Source of the DNA: Gemmatimonadales bacterium
GTDB lineage: Bacteria > Gemmatimonadota > Gemmatimonadetes > Gemmatimonadales > GWC2-71-9
Direction: 5' to 3'
Length of the DNA stretch: 64,000 bases
Assembly: GCA_036265815.1 (NCBI GenBank)
Contig: DATAOI010000044.1
Span: forward strand, 177,013 to 241,012
Shown one piece after another: positions 8,809 through 19,217 of this stretch. Both the position numbers and the translations under genes were made by a program. Below the pieces are notes generated by a model that saw nothing but the letters and a program-made list of their open reading frames with translations, did not search any database and was not told where the DNA came from. Numbering within the stretch: position 1 is the stretch's first letter; the number at the start of each line of letters is the position of its first letter.

Positions 8809-9993
8809 TCAGAAGCTCACCGTCAGCGCGCTACGCACCCCGCTGATGCTCGGCACGTTGGCGCCCTGGAAGCTCTGGCGCTCGTAGGCCACGCGGAACT
8901 GCGCCTTGCTGGACATGTAGAAGCCCAGAACGGCGGTGATGAGCGTCGACCGGTCGTTGTCCAGGTCGGTGTTCGGATCGGCGACGTCGATGCGGAACGC
9001 AGGCTCGATGGCGTACAGCCAGGAAGTCGGGCTGGTGAGACGGTAGTTGTACGCCGCGATCCCCTGGATGCCCTGAATCTTGCTCTTGAGGGCCGTGGCA
9101 TCCTTCCCGTGGAGGAACTCCCCGATGACGAGGAGCCCTTCGTCGCCGGGCTTGCCATACTGCGCGTCCACATCCCAGGCACTGTTGGTGAAGCTCGAAT
9201 CGGGCAGGCCGCTCACGGTGGTGATGCCGTCGTGGGAGAACCAGGAGCCGCCGATCTCGATCTTCGGTGTGACGGCCGCCGTGACCCGGGCGCCGAAGCT
9301 CTTCTTGTCGTTCACGTCGTTGAGGCTCTCACCCTGCCCGTTGTAGACCCCGAACTTGGCCGTGACCAGCTGCTGGTCGTTGATCTTGTACTCGTAGCGC
9401 GCGCTGGCTCCGACGTCGTGCGAGAGAAAGCCGTTGCCGGCGAACAGGTCGTTCGACGCCCGCGGCAGGATTCCCTGGCCGCCACCCCGCTCGATGGACG
9501 GGAGGTTGTTGGAGGACGTCAGCTCGTAGCGGCTGAAGGGACGCTTCTCCTGGCCACCGCGGATGAAAAAGGTGCCCTTCGACCCCTCTTTAGCGAAGCG
9601 CACGTCGATCCACGCGTCGCGCAGCCGGAGACCGCTCCGCCCGTTGGTTTTGCAGGTGATGATCGGAGTCCCGCCGCCGGCCGGCACATCGGTCGAGGTG
9701 CAGGTGGTGGTGACGCCGGACAGGTTCCGGCCACCCTCGAAGGAGGGCTGGATATAGACGACGACGTTCTCAGAGATGTTTCCCCGCGCCTCGATGCGCG
9801 CCCGGCGGGTGAAGAAGTTCGCCTGGGACCCGGTGATGGCTGTGTAGTCTTTGTTATCGAAGTAGTAAAACTGCTCCTGCAGACGGCCGGTCACCTTCAC
9901 GTTGGGGTACGTCGTCTGGGCGCGGGTGGTGCCGAATGCTGCCACGAGCAGGAGCGAGACACCACCAAGAGTCCTCCGAGCCAGCGGTCGCAT
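8809..9993 (-). CDS. Phosphate-selective porin, OprO/OprP type
   Basis: 394 residues. The signal peptide MRPLARRTLGGVSLLLVAAFGTTRAQ is followed by alternating beta-strand sequence and an aromatic C-terminal residue (ALTVSF), as expected for an outer-membrane barrel. The motifs FFTRRARIEARG, YIQPSFEGG, RLRDAWIDVRF and FFIRGGQEKRPFSRYELTSS match the Porin_O_P family. It lies 32 bp upstream of pstS, and a Pho-box-like sequence lies upstream of it. I infer phosphate or polyphosphate uptake across the outer membrane; substrate specificity cannot be read from sequence. Confidence 0.85.
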   Translation of the reverse strand: MRPLARRTLGGVSLLLVAAFGTTRAQTTYPNVKVTGRLQEQFYYFDNKDYTAITGSQANFFTRRARIEARGNISENVVVYIQPSFEGGRNLSGVTTTCTSTDVPAGGGTPIITCKTNGRSGLRLRDAWIDVRFAKEGSKGTFFIRGGQEKRPFSRYELTSSNNLPSIERGGGQGILPRASNDLFAGNGFLSHDVGASARYEYKINDQQLVTAKFGVYNGQGESLNDVNDKKSFGARVTAAVTPKIEIGGSWFSHDGITTVSGLPDSSFTNSAWDVDAQYGKPGDEGLLVIGEFLHGKDATALKSKIQGIQGIAAYNYRLTSPTSWLYAIEPAFRIDVADPNTDLDNDRSTLITAVLGFYMSSKAQFRVAYERQSFQGANVPSISGVRSALTVSF

Positions 9994-10069
9994 GCGCAGC
10001 CTTTCAAATTTGGGGGAACCCGCCTGCCAGCTTCGGGTGATAAGAAGCCGGCGGCCGGTCACGGATGCC

Positions 10070-10097
10070 ACGTGACATTGTAACAGCCGCGTAAATG
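10070..10097 (-). promoter_or_regulatory. Candidate Pho box upstream of the porin gene
   Basis: The sequence ACGTGACATTG (10070) is followed by TAACAGCCGCG (10081) and TAAATG (10092), again in 11-bp register. The core CATTGTAAC is identical to the core in the pstC upstream region. It sits about 80 bp upstream of the porin ATG. It is consistent with activation by the PhoB encoded nearby, but is unproven. Confidence 0.45.
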
Positions 10098-10111
10098 GGA
10101 GCCCTGACGCT

Positions 10112-10636
10112 TCAGAATGCCGCGCGCACGCCCACTGCCGTCGCGCCGGCGATGAGTTGTCCGACCAGCACGTCGCTGGGGTAGTGCACGCCCAGCCGGA
10201 TGCGGGAGAATCCCACGAGGGCGGCAAGAGTGGCCAGGGGAATCGACCAGTCCGGGAAGACGCCACCGTAGGCCAACGCCACCGCCATGGAAGCCGTAGC
10301 GTGGCCCGACGGGAAGGAGAAGCGATCGGGATCCCGCACCAGGCCGGAATGCCGGCAGGTGATCGAGGGCCGGAGCCGCACCACCGTCCGCTTGACCAGC
10401 TGCACGATCAGGTGGGAGACCGCGAGCGTGACCAGCGCGGTGGCGGACGCTCGGTGGGCGGCACAGCAGGCGAACCAGGGCAGCCCGGCCGCGACAACAC
10501 TCGGGCCGGTGCCTCCGAGGTGAGTCACCGCGGTCCAGGTCGCGCGCGCGCGCCGGGAGGCCGACGGCGCGATCGCGCAGCGGAGCATGAGCGCCCGGTC
10601 ATGGGCGCCGAGCCGTCCCAGCACGGCTATGGTCAT
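10112..10636 (-). CDS. PAP2-family membrane phosphatase
   Basis: 174 residues. All three PAP2 signature motifs are visible: KRTVVRLRP, FPSGHATAS and SRIRLGVHYPSDV. Several hydrophobic helices lie between them. The family removes phosphate from phosphatidic acid, undecaprenyl diphosphate or related lipids at the membrane. I chose MTIAVLGRLG as start because the upstream extension lacks membrane or domain features. It is divergent from a glycosyltransferase and next to the phosphate operon, which fits a role in lipid remodelling under phosphate shortage, but this is inference. Confidence 0.8.
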   Translation of the reverse strand: MTIAVLGRLGAHDRALMLRCAIAPSASRRARATWTAVTHLGGTGPSVVAAGLPWFACCAAHRASATALVTLAVSHLIVQLVKRTVVRLRPSITCRHSGLVRDPDRFSFPSGHATASMAVALAYGGVFPDWSIPLATLAALVGFSRIRLGVHYPSDVLVGQLIAGATAVGVRAAF

Positions 10637-10734
10637 GTCTCCGCACTCTAAGAATCCAGCGCCACCGTCGTGGAGCGAGGAGGCCACGCTCGAGTAACGC
10701 CTTGGCACGCCTCAAGACGGCGATCGAAACCAGG

Positions 10735-10757
10735 CCGTCACCGGACCGTGACGGTGG
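10735..10757 (+). promoter_or_regulatory. Inverted repeat and possible Pho box before the glycosyltransferase
   Basis: CCGTCAC (10735-10741) and GTGACGG (10748-10754) form a perfect 7-bp palindrome with a 6-bp spacer. The same bases also contain TCACCGG and TGACGGT starting 11 bp apart (10738 and 10749), similar to the repeats before pstC. It lies about 40 bp before the glycosyltransferase start, in the divergent promoter region shared with the PAP2 gene. Confidence 0.4.
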
Positions 10758-11925
10758 TTGGACAGCTTGGCGCATCCAGAACCCGCCGGAGACTCGATGC
10801 GCGTGCTGTTCTGTACAGACACGTACCCTCCGCAGGTCAACGGCGTATCGATCGTGACGGCACTCTCCGTCGCCGGGCTCACCCGGCTGGGCTGGGAGTG
10901 CGCCGTGGTGGCTCCGGACTACCCCGAGGCGGCTCGCGCGGAATGGCAGGGCGAGCCCAATCCGGCCGGCGTTGAGATCATGAGCCTGCCGAGCCTGCCG
11001 CTGCCGCGCTATCCGGAGATCCGTCTGGCACTGCCGCGAGCCCCGCGGGTGCACCGCATGGTGGAGAGGTTCCGGCCCGACCTGATCCACTGTGAGACCG
11101 AGTTCACCGTGGGCCGGATGGGCCAGCTCGCAGCGGCGCGTGCCGGCATCCCGGTGGTCTCCTCGTTTCATACCGATTTCGGTCGCTACACCGTGGCCTA
11201 CGGCGTCCCCTGGCTCCGAGGGCAGGTGTCCGCCCACCTCGGCCGGTTTCACCGGCGGAGCCGGCGGGTGTACACCCCGTCCACTGCCTCCCGGGAAGAG
11301 GTGCAGCGATTGGGTGCGTCAGATGTGGAGGTGTGGGGCCGGGGAGTGGGTACCGAGCTGTTTCACCCGGGTCGCCGGAGCCAGGCGATGCGGGCGGCGC
11401 TGGGCATGGGAAGCCGCTTCACTTTTCTGTACGTCGGGCGCCTGGCACCCGAGAAGTGGCCGGAACAGGTGCTGGAAGCGTTCCGCCTGGCCAGCGAGAT
11501 CCTGCCCCGCGGCGTGATCCACCTGATCGTCGCGGGGACGGGTCCGCGTGAGGCCGAGCTGCGGGCCGCCGCGCCGCCGGGCGTGAGCTTCCTCGGCCTC
11601 CTCGACCGGCAGGGCCAGCTCCCCGACCTCTATGCCAACGCCGACGCGTTCGTGTTCGCCTCGGTGACCGAGACCCTCGGACTGGTGGTGCTCGAGGCGA
11701 TGTCGAGCGGGGTTCCGGTCATCGCGACCCCCGCCGGCGGGGTGCGCGATCACCTGCTGGACGGGGAGAACGCATCTCCTGCCCCGATGGCGACGCGTCG
11801 GAGATGGCGCGGGCGATGATCCGGGTGACCGGCGACTGGGCGCTTACCCGGCGCCTGGCTTTAGGTGCTCGCCGCACGGCGGAGCGACTGAGCTGGACTC
11901 GCGAGATGGAGCGGCTGGACCTGAG

Positions 11926-13664
<1,739 letters not shown>

Positions 13665-13668
<4 letters not shown>

Positions 13669-14372
13669 CGGTTCCGGGCTCCCCGCTCGGTGCCCCGGAA
13701 GCGGTAGCCGAAGCCGCGCACGGTCTCGATCAGCTTGCCGGAGTCGCCCAGCTTGGTACGCAGCCGCTGGACGTGCATGTCCACCGTGCGGGTCTGAATG
13801 TCCGGCTGCGCCTCCCACACGGTCTCCAGCAGCTGCGGACGGGTCTGCACCCGGCCCCGCCGCTCCACCAGCGTCAGCAGCAGCTTGTACTCGGTCGCCG
13901 TGAGATTGAGCTCCTCGCCGCCGACGCTCGCACGGTGGGCCGAGCGGTCGATCGAGATCGGACCGGCGGCGAGGGTGGACCCGGCGGTGACCGGCGGCGA
14001 GGCGAGTCGGCGGAGCAGCCCGCGCACCCTGAGCGAGAGCTCCTGGGGCGAGAACGGCTTGGTAAGATAGTCGTCGGCCCCGAGGGTCAAGCCGCGGATG
14101 CGGTCGGTCTCTTCCCGCCGGGCGGTGAGCAGAATGACGCCGACGTCCCGGGTCTCGTCCCGGCGGCGCAGCTCCTCCAGTACGTCGTATCCGGAGACGC
14201 CGGGCAGCATGAGGTCGAGGATCACGATGTCGGGCCGCTCTTCCCGGGCCGCCTTGAGCGCGTCGGGTCCGTTGTTGGCCGTGGACACGCGAAACCCCGC
14301 TTTGGCCAAGTGGTAGGCCACCAGTGCCGTGATATCCGCTTCGTCGTCGACGACCAGGATGCGGTGTGTCAT
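13665..14372 (-). CDS. phoB: Phosphate-regulon response regulator PhoB
   Basis: 235 residues. The receiver domain has the acidic pocket VVDDEAD, the phospho-acceptor in VILDLMLPG, and the conserved T and K in LLTARR and YLTKPFSPQEL. The C-terminal OmpR/PhoB winged helix has LNLTATEYKLLLTL and VDMHVQRLRTKLGD, then GFGYRF. It is expected to bind the 11-bp-phased sites seen before pstC and the porin. It is coupled with phoR (GTGA overlap) and with the ArsR gene upstream (TGATG). Confidence 0.9.
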
Positions 14373-14764
14373 CAGACCCTCTTGGGACGGGCCAGCGGCT
14401 TCTCGGCGGGTTCCTGCACGCGGGTGCGGGTATGTGAGCGGCTGCGATCGGCGGCGCGGTCCCGCTCCGAGCGCATCGGACCGTCATGGAGCACCGCGTC
14501 GAGGATCGCGGATAGCAGGCGTCCCTGCGAGCCCACGTCCCGGCGCAGGCGGTAGAGCACGAACTGCGCGATCGGCGTATCCCGCACCAGGTCGGCCCGC
14601 CGCAGCACCTGGAGGTGGCGCGAGACGGTGGGCTGGGGGAGATCGAGCACCACCTGCAGATCGGAGACGAACAGCGGCGCGGCCGCGAGGCAGTTGAGGA
14701 TCCGGAGCCGGGTGGGCTCCGCGACCGTGAGCAGGAGCTCGGTGGTGGAGGGCGGAGTGTTCAT
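14372..14764 (-). CDS. ArsR-family transcriptional regulator heading the phoBR operon
   Basis: 130 residues. The winged-helix core reads EPTRLRILNCLAAAP, then DLQVVLDLPQPTVSRHLQVLRRADLV and VLYRLRR, as in ArsR/SmtB repressors. No Cys/His cluster of a metal sensor is obvious. A polar, Arg-rich tail of about 35 residues follows. The stop overlaps the phoB ATG (TGATG), so it is the first gene of an arsR-phoB-phoR operon and probably autoregulates it. A site with repeated ATAT motifs lies in the promoter shared with the divergent nucleotidase gene. Its effector is unknown. Confidence 0.8.
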   Translation of the reverse strand: MNTPPSTTELLLTVAEPTRLRILNCLAAAPLFVSDLQVVLDLPQPTVSRHLQVLRRADLVRDTPIAQFVLYRLRRDVGSQGRLLSAILDAVLHDGPMRSERDRAADRSRSHTRTRVQEPAEKPLARPKRV

Positions 14765-14797
14765 ATGCGGGTCAACGAATATACCGCCAGGCGAATA
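14762..14797. promoter_or_regulatory. Divergent promoter region with repeated AATAT motifs
   Basis: CATATG at the ArsR start codon, then CGAATAT at 14775 and again at 14791, form AT-rich repeats in otherwise GC-rich DNA, between the ArsR gene and the nucleotidase operon. ArsR-family repressors often bind such AT-rich repeats. The location suits control of both transcription units. Confidence 0.3.
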
Positions 14798-14848
14798 TGC
14801 GCAAGAGGCGGTCCGCCGCCCGCCGGACGCCCTCGTATATTTGGCGCG

Positions 14849-17800
14849 ATGCTCTCCCTCATCAGTGCGCTGGTCCTCGGGGTCGCTCCGCTTCAGGACT
14901 CGGCTCATGTCGTGCTCGTGGCCACCACCGACGTGCATGGCCACGCGACGGCCTGGGACTATGTGGGACACCGGCCCTTCGGCGGCGGGCTGGCGCGGGT
15001 GGCGACGGTGATCGACTCGCTCCGCTCCCGCTATCCCGGCCAGGTGCTGGTGGCGGATGCCGGCGACCTGCTCGAGGGCGATCCGTTCGCCACCTATTTC
15101 GCGCGGATTGCGCCGCGGGAGCCCAGCCCCGTGATCGAGGCGATGAACCTCGCGGGCTACGACGTCGCCACGCCAGGCAATCACGATTTCGACTGGGGAC
15201 TCGATCGGCTGCGACAGGCGGTGGCCGACGCGCGGTTTCCCTACGTGAGCGGGAACATCTTTCTCCCGGCCGCCGACGCGCTGCTCTATCCCCCCTATCG
15301 AGTGCTGCAGCGTCAAGGCGTGCGGATCGCCATCACTGGCTTCACCACGCCCGGCGTGATGGTCTGGGACCGGCGGCAGCTGGCGGACAAGATCCGGGTC
15401 GGCCCGGTGCGGGCCACCGCGGCCCGGACGCTCGAGGCGATGCGCCGCGACGCGGACGTGGCCATCGCGCTGGTCCACAGCGGAATGGATGGTCCCAGCT
15501 CCTACGACACCACCGCGGTTGGCCCCGAGCACGACGCGGCCGCGCTGGCGAGCCTGGACCGCAAGCCGGACATCGTGGTGGTGGGACACTCTCATCGCGA
15601 GATGCGCGACTCGGTGATCGCCGGCGTCCATTTCGTGCAGCCCCGACCCTTCGGCGCGAGCGTGTCGGTGGTGCACCTGGACCTGGTCCGCGACGGCGGG
15701 CGATGGCGGATCACCCGCATCCGGGCTGACCTGGTGCCCACCGGGAATGTCGCGCCCTCGGCGCTCCTCGCCGGCCGGCTCCGCGGCGCCCACGACTCCG
15801 TCGCCGCCTGGGTGAACACGCCGATCGGACTGGCCCTGGGGCCGATGCGTGCGGGCGCCGCGCGGGCGCAACCGACGCCCATCCTGGAGCTGGTGAACCA
15901 GCTCCAGCGGCGCCACACCGGCGCCGACCTCTCGGCCGCGTCGGCATTCGACCTGGGCGCGGGGTTCGATCCCGACACCATCCGGGTGGCTCACGTCCTC
16001 GCGCTCTACCCCTTCGACAACACCCTCATGGCCGTGCGGGTGAGCGGGGCCCAGCTCAAGTCCTACCTCGAATGGAGCGCGCGCTACTTCGCGGTCGACG
16101 CCGTGGGCCGCGCCTCGGTGAACGACTCGGTGCCCGGCTACGACTACGACGTGGTCTCCGGCGCGCGCTACCAGATCGATCTGCGCCGTCCGGTCGGCGA
16201 GCGGATTCAGCGGCTGACCGTGCGGGGTCGCGCGGTGCAGCCGGGCGACAGCTTCACCCTCGCGCTCAACAGCCACCGCCAGACCGGGGCCGGCGGCTAT
16301 GACATGCTCCGCGGCGCGCCGGTAGTCTACGACAAAGGCGAGAGCATACCCGACCTCCTCATCGCGGAGATCAAGCGGCAGAGCCCCATCGACCCCGTCC
16401 GGTACGCCGCCCAGGATTGGGAGATTGTGCCGGAGGCGCCGGCCAGGGCCGTGCGCGCGCTGTTCGGCGTGGCGGAGAAGCCCGCGCCGGTCGGCGCCAG
16501 GGACACTGTGGTGATCCGGGTGCTGACCACCGGGGATCTCCACGGGTCGATCCTGCCCGGCGCCGGCGAGCTGGGCGCGGCGATGGACAGCCTGACCGCG
16601 GCGTGCGGCTGCGAGACGCTGCGGGTGGATGCGGGAGACGCGATGCAGGGCACGCCGTCCGCCGACGCGACCGCGGGCCGGGCCGCGGTCGCCGTGCTCA
16701 ATCATCTGGGCTATGCGGCGGCGGCGCTCGGCGACCATGACTTCGACTGGTCGATCGAGATGCTGCGCCGCCGCGCCGGAGAGTCACACTATCCCTGGCT
16801 CGCGGCCAACCTCTTCGACTCGGCCACCGGGCGGCGGCCCGAGTGGGCCATGCCCTACCGGATCCTGCCGGTCGGCGGCATGTCGGTGGCCATCATCGGC
16901 TACATTACGGCCGACACCAAGAGCACCCTGGCGCCGGAGCGGACCGCCGGCCTTCGATTCGGGGAGGGGGAGCTCACCATTCACGATGTGCTGGGCGACG
17001 TCGCGGCCCGGAAGCCGGCGCTCACCATCCTGCTGGCGCACGCGGGCGGCGCCTGCGACTCGGTGATCTGCAGCGGCGAGATCGTCCGCCTGGCCGACGA
17101 GCTGCGCGGCAAGGGTGTCGATCTGATCGTGGCGGGGCATACGCACCAGGTGTGGACCAGCCGGGTGTCCGGCATTCCCATTCTCGAGGCCGGGAGCCGC
17201 GGCGCGGCAGTCGGGGTGGCGGACCTGGTGAAGACTCCCGCGGGAGGACTGGAGATGCGCACCCGGATCGTGCCGGTGGAGCGTGGCAGGACGAGCCGCG
17301 AGCCCGGTCTGGTCGCCGCGCTGGAGACCTACCGTCGGCTGAGCGACTCACTCGACGCCCGGCCGATCGCCGCAATCAAACAGCCGCTGGTGCGCACCGG
17401 CAATCAGTTTCCGCTGGGCGGACTGCTGGCGGAGGCGCGGCGCAACCTGCTGCGCGCCGATGTGGGCCTGGTGCTCAACCGCGACATCATGGCGGATCTG
17501 CCCGCGGGACCGGCGAGCTACACCCGTCTCTCGGCCGTCGAGCCCGACCGCCGCAACCTGGTGCGACTCACCCTCACCGGGATGCAGCTCCGGACTCTGC
17601 TCGAGCAGGTGCTCGCCGGCGGTGCTGGACCGGTGGCGCACGTGGCCGGTGTCCAGGTCCGCTATGATCCGAAGCGGCCAGCGGATCACCGGGTCCAGCA
17701 GGTGACCTTTCAAGGCGGCCGGAAGCTCCGGCCGGAGGAGCGGTACACGCTCGCCACCGATGAGGCCACCGCGAGCGACGCCGGCGGGTACGCCATGCTC

Positions 17801-17923
17801 GCCGGAATCCCCGCCGAGCGGGACGGCTATCTCGATGTCGAAGCGCTCGCGGCGTTCCTTCGCCGGCTGCCGCAGCCGGTCGCGGTGTCGGACGCGGCCG
17901 GCTTCCTCTCCACCAGGCACTGA
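14849..17923 (+). CDS. Tandem double-module 5'-nucleotidase / 2',3'-cyclic phosphodiesterase
   Basis: 1024 residues after a short signal-like N-terminus (MLSLISALVLGVAPLQDSAH). Two complete copies of metallophosphatase plus 5'-nucleotidase C-terminal domain are fused. The first has TDVHGH (about 28), DAGDLLEGD, GNHDFDWG (about 113) and GHSHRE. The second has TGDLHGS (about 562), DAGDAMQG, GDHDFDW (about 628) and GHTHQV. Normal enzymes of the family are about 550 residues. In the second module the catalytic GNHD Asn is Asp, which may change or reduce activity. It is predicted to dephosphorylate extracellular nucleotides, feeding the deaminase, transporter and phosphorylase encoded downstream. 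The open frame upstream of 14849 is not coding. Confidence 0.87.
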   Translation: MLSLISALVLGVAPLQDSAHVVLVATTDVHGHATAWDYVGHRPFGGGLARVATVIDSLRSRYPGQVLVADAGDLLEGDPFATYFARIAPREPSPVIEAMNLAGYDVATPGNHDFDWGLDRLRQAVADARFPYVSGNIFLPAADALLYPPYRVLQRQGVRIAITGFTTPGVMVWDRRQLADKIRVGPVRATAARTLEAMRRDADVAIALVHSGMDGPSSYDTTAVGPEHDAAALASLDRKPDIVVVGHSHREMRDSVIAGVHFVQPRPFGASVSVVHLDLVRDGGRWRITRIRADLVPTGNVAPSALLAGRLRGAHDSVAAWVNTPIGLALGPMRAGAARAQPTPILELVNQLQRRHTGADLSAASAFDLGAGFDPDTIRVAHVLALYPFDNTLMAVRVSGAQLKSYLEWSARYFAVDAVGRASVNDSVPGYDYDVVSGARYQIDLRRPVGERIQRLTVRGRAVQPGDSFTLALNSHRQTGAGGYDMLRGAPVVYDKGESIPDLLIAEIKRQSPIDPVRYAAQDWEIVPEAPARAVRALFGVAEKPAPVGARDTVVIRVLTTGDLHGSILPGAGELGAAMDSLTAACGCETLRVDAGDAMQGTPSADATAGRAAVAVLNHLGYAAAALGDHDFDWSIEMLRRRAGESHYPWLAANLFDSATGRRPEWAMPYRILPVGGMSVAIIGYITADTKSTLAPERTAGLRFGEGELTIHDVLGDVAARKPALTILLAHAGGACDSVICSGEIVRLADELRGKGVDLIVAGHTHQVWTSRVSGIPILEAGSRGAAVGVADLVKTPAGGLEMRTRIVPVERGRTSREPGLVAALETYRRLSDSLDARPIAAIKQPLVRTGNQFPLGGLLAEARRNLLRADVGLVLNRDIMADLPAGPASYTRLSAVEPDRRNLVRLTLTGMQLRTLLEQVLAGGAGPVAHVAGVQVRYDPKRPADHRVQQVTFQGGRKLRPEERYTLATDEATASDAGGYAMLAGIPAERDGYLDVEALAAFLRRLPQPVAVSDAAGFLSTRH

Positions 17924-17932
17924 GACGATCCG

Positions 17933-18163
17933 ATGCGTGTCTTCGTCAACGCCACGCCGGTCGAGATCGATCCCGGAACCACCGTCCGCGGAGCCGTCCG
18001 GGCCCACGATCCCGCGCTCGAGCTTCGGCTGGCAGCCGGGTCGGCCTATGTCACCGACGCGCGCGCCATCGAGGTCGCGCCCGACTCGGGCCTCATGGAG
18101 GGCGCCATCCTCCGGGTGGTCTCACGGGCGCCTCGTAGCGGTGGAGACGATGCTGACGCGTGA
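17933..18163 (+). CDS. Small beta-grasp (ThiS/ubiquitin-like) protein
   Basis: 76 residues beginning RVFVNATPVEIDPGTTVRGAV, which matches the first hairpin and helix of ThiS/MoaD-like sulfur-carrier folds. A G..VTDAR segment and the hydrophobic pattern AILRVVS follow. It lacks a C-terminal Gly-Gly (the tail is DDADA), so carrier or conjugation function is not supported. It lies nine bases after the nucleotidase stop and overlaps the deaminase start by 14 bases, so it is part of the operon. I do not recognise a named family. Confidence 0.6.
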   Translation: MRVFVNATPVEIDPGTTVRGAVRAHDPALELRLAAGSAYVTDARAIEVAPDSGLMEGAILRVVSRAPRSGGDDADA

Positions 18164-19175
18164 GCTCCTGGGCCGTCTGCCCAAGGCCGAGCTGCACACC
18201 CACCTGGACGCCTGCCTTCGTCCCGATACGATGATCGAGCTTGGCCGTGCGGCCAGGTTCACCCTGCCCACCACCGATCCCGACGCGCTGCGCCGGTTCA
18301 TGGTGGTGGCCGACGCCACCAGCCTGGAGGACTATCTCCGCCGCTTCGAGCTGACCATCCCGCTGCTGCAGACGCCGGAGGCGATCGAGCGGGTGGCCTA
18401 CGAGGCGGTGGAGGACGCGGCCGGCGACAACGTGCGCTACCTCGAGGTGCGCTACTGCCCCTGGCTCAGCCGGAAGCAGGGGCTGACCATGGAAGCGGCG
18501 CTGGAGGCCGAGCTTCGGGGGCTCGAGCGGGGCGAGCGGGACTTCGGGGTCATCACCCGGGTGATCAACTGCTCGCTCCGGCATTACGACCCGGCTGTCT
18601 CCCTGGAGATCGCCAAGCTGTCGGTGGCGTACCGCGATCGCGGCGTGGTGGCGTTCGACCTGGCCGGGGGCGAGGCCGGCCGGCCGCCGGGGAAGCACCA
18701 GCAGGCGTTCGACCTGGCCGCCGAGGGCTGCCTCGGCATCACGGTGCACGCGGGCGAGGCGGCGGGGGCGGCGTCGATCGCGGAGGCAGTGCATCGCTGT
18801 CACGCCGACCGGATCGGGCACGGCACCCGGCTCTACGAGGACCCGGTGCTGCGCGACTATATTCGCGACCGGCGGATCCTCATCGAGATCAACATCACCA
18901 GCAACGTGCAGACCCGGGCCGTGCCCAGCCTGGCCGAGCACCCGGTACGGGGCTACGCCGACGCCGGGCTCGAGGTCACCCTCTGCACCGACGGATGGCT
19001 CATGTGCGGCGTCTCCCTCAGCGACGAATACTGGCGCGCCCACACCGAGCTCGGATTCACCCGCGAGGAGATCGACCGACTCATTCTCGCGGGGTTCGCC
19101 AACGGTTTCCTCCCGTGGCCCATGCGGGAGGCGTTGGTGAGTCAGGTCCAGGACGAGCTGAGCGCTCTTCGCTGA
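18150..19175 (+). CDS. add: Adenosine deaminase family protein
   Basis: 341 residues of an amidohydrolase TIM barrel. Metal ligands are visible in AELHTHLDACL (about 14-24) and in the later VHAGEAAGAASI and IGHGTRL segments. The C-terminal metal Asp is in CTDGWLMCGVSLSDEY: the usual TDDP is TDG here, resembling actinobacterial enzymes with TDN. The reaction would be adenosine to inosine plus ammonia, though the changed residue leaves room for another nucleoside or base. Context (nucleotidase, nucleoside transporter, PNP) supports purine salvage. The start is the ATG after GTGGAG. Confidence 0.85.
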   Translation: MLTRELLGRLPKAELHTHLDACLRPDTMIELGRAARFTLPTTDPDALRRFMVVADATSLEDYLRRFELTIPLLQTPEAIERVAYEAVEDAAGDNVRYLEVRYCPWLSRKQGLTMEAALEAELRGLERGERDFGVITRVINCSLRHYDPAVSLEIAKLSVAYRDRGVVAFDLAGGEAGRPPGKHQQAFDLAAEGCLGITVHAGEAAGAASIAEAVHRCHADRIGHGTRLYEDPVLRDYIRDRRILIEINITSNVQTRAVPSLAEHPVRGYADAGLEVTLCTDGWLMCGVSLSDEYWRAHTELGFTREEIDRLILAGFANGFLPWPMREALVSQVQDELSALR

Positions 19176-19217
19176 TCCCGCGCCATCACCCGCGATCGTG
19201 ACCGGAGGGTAGCACGC

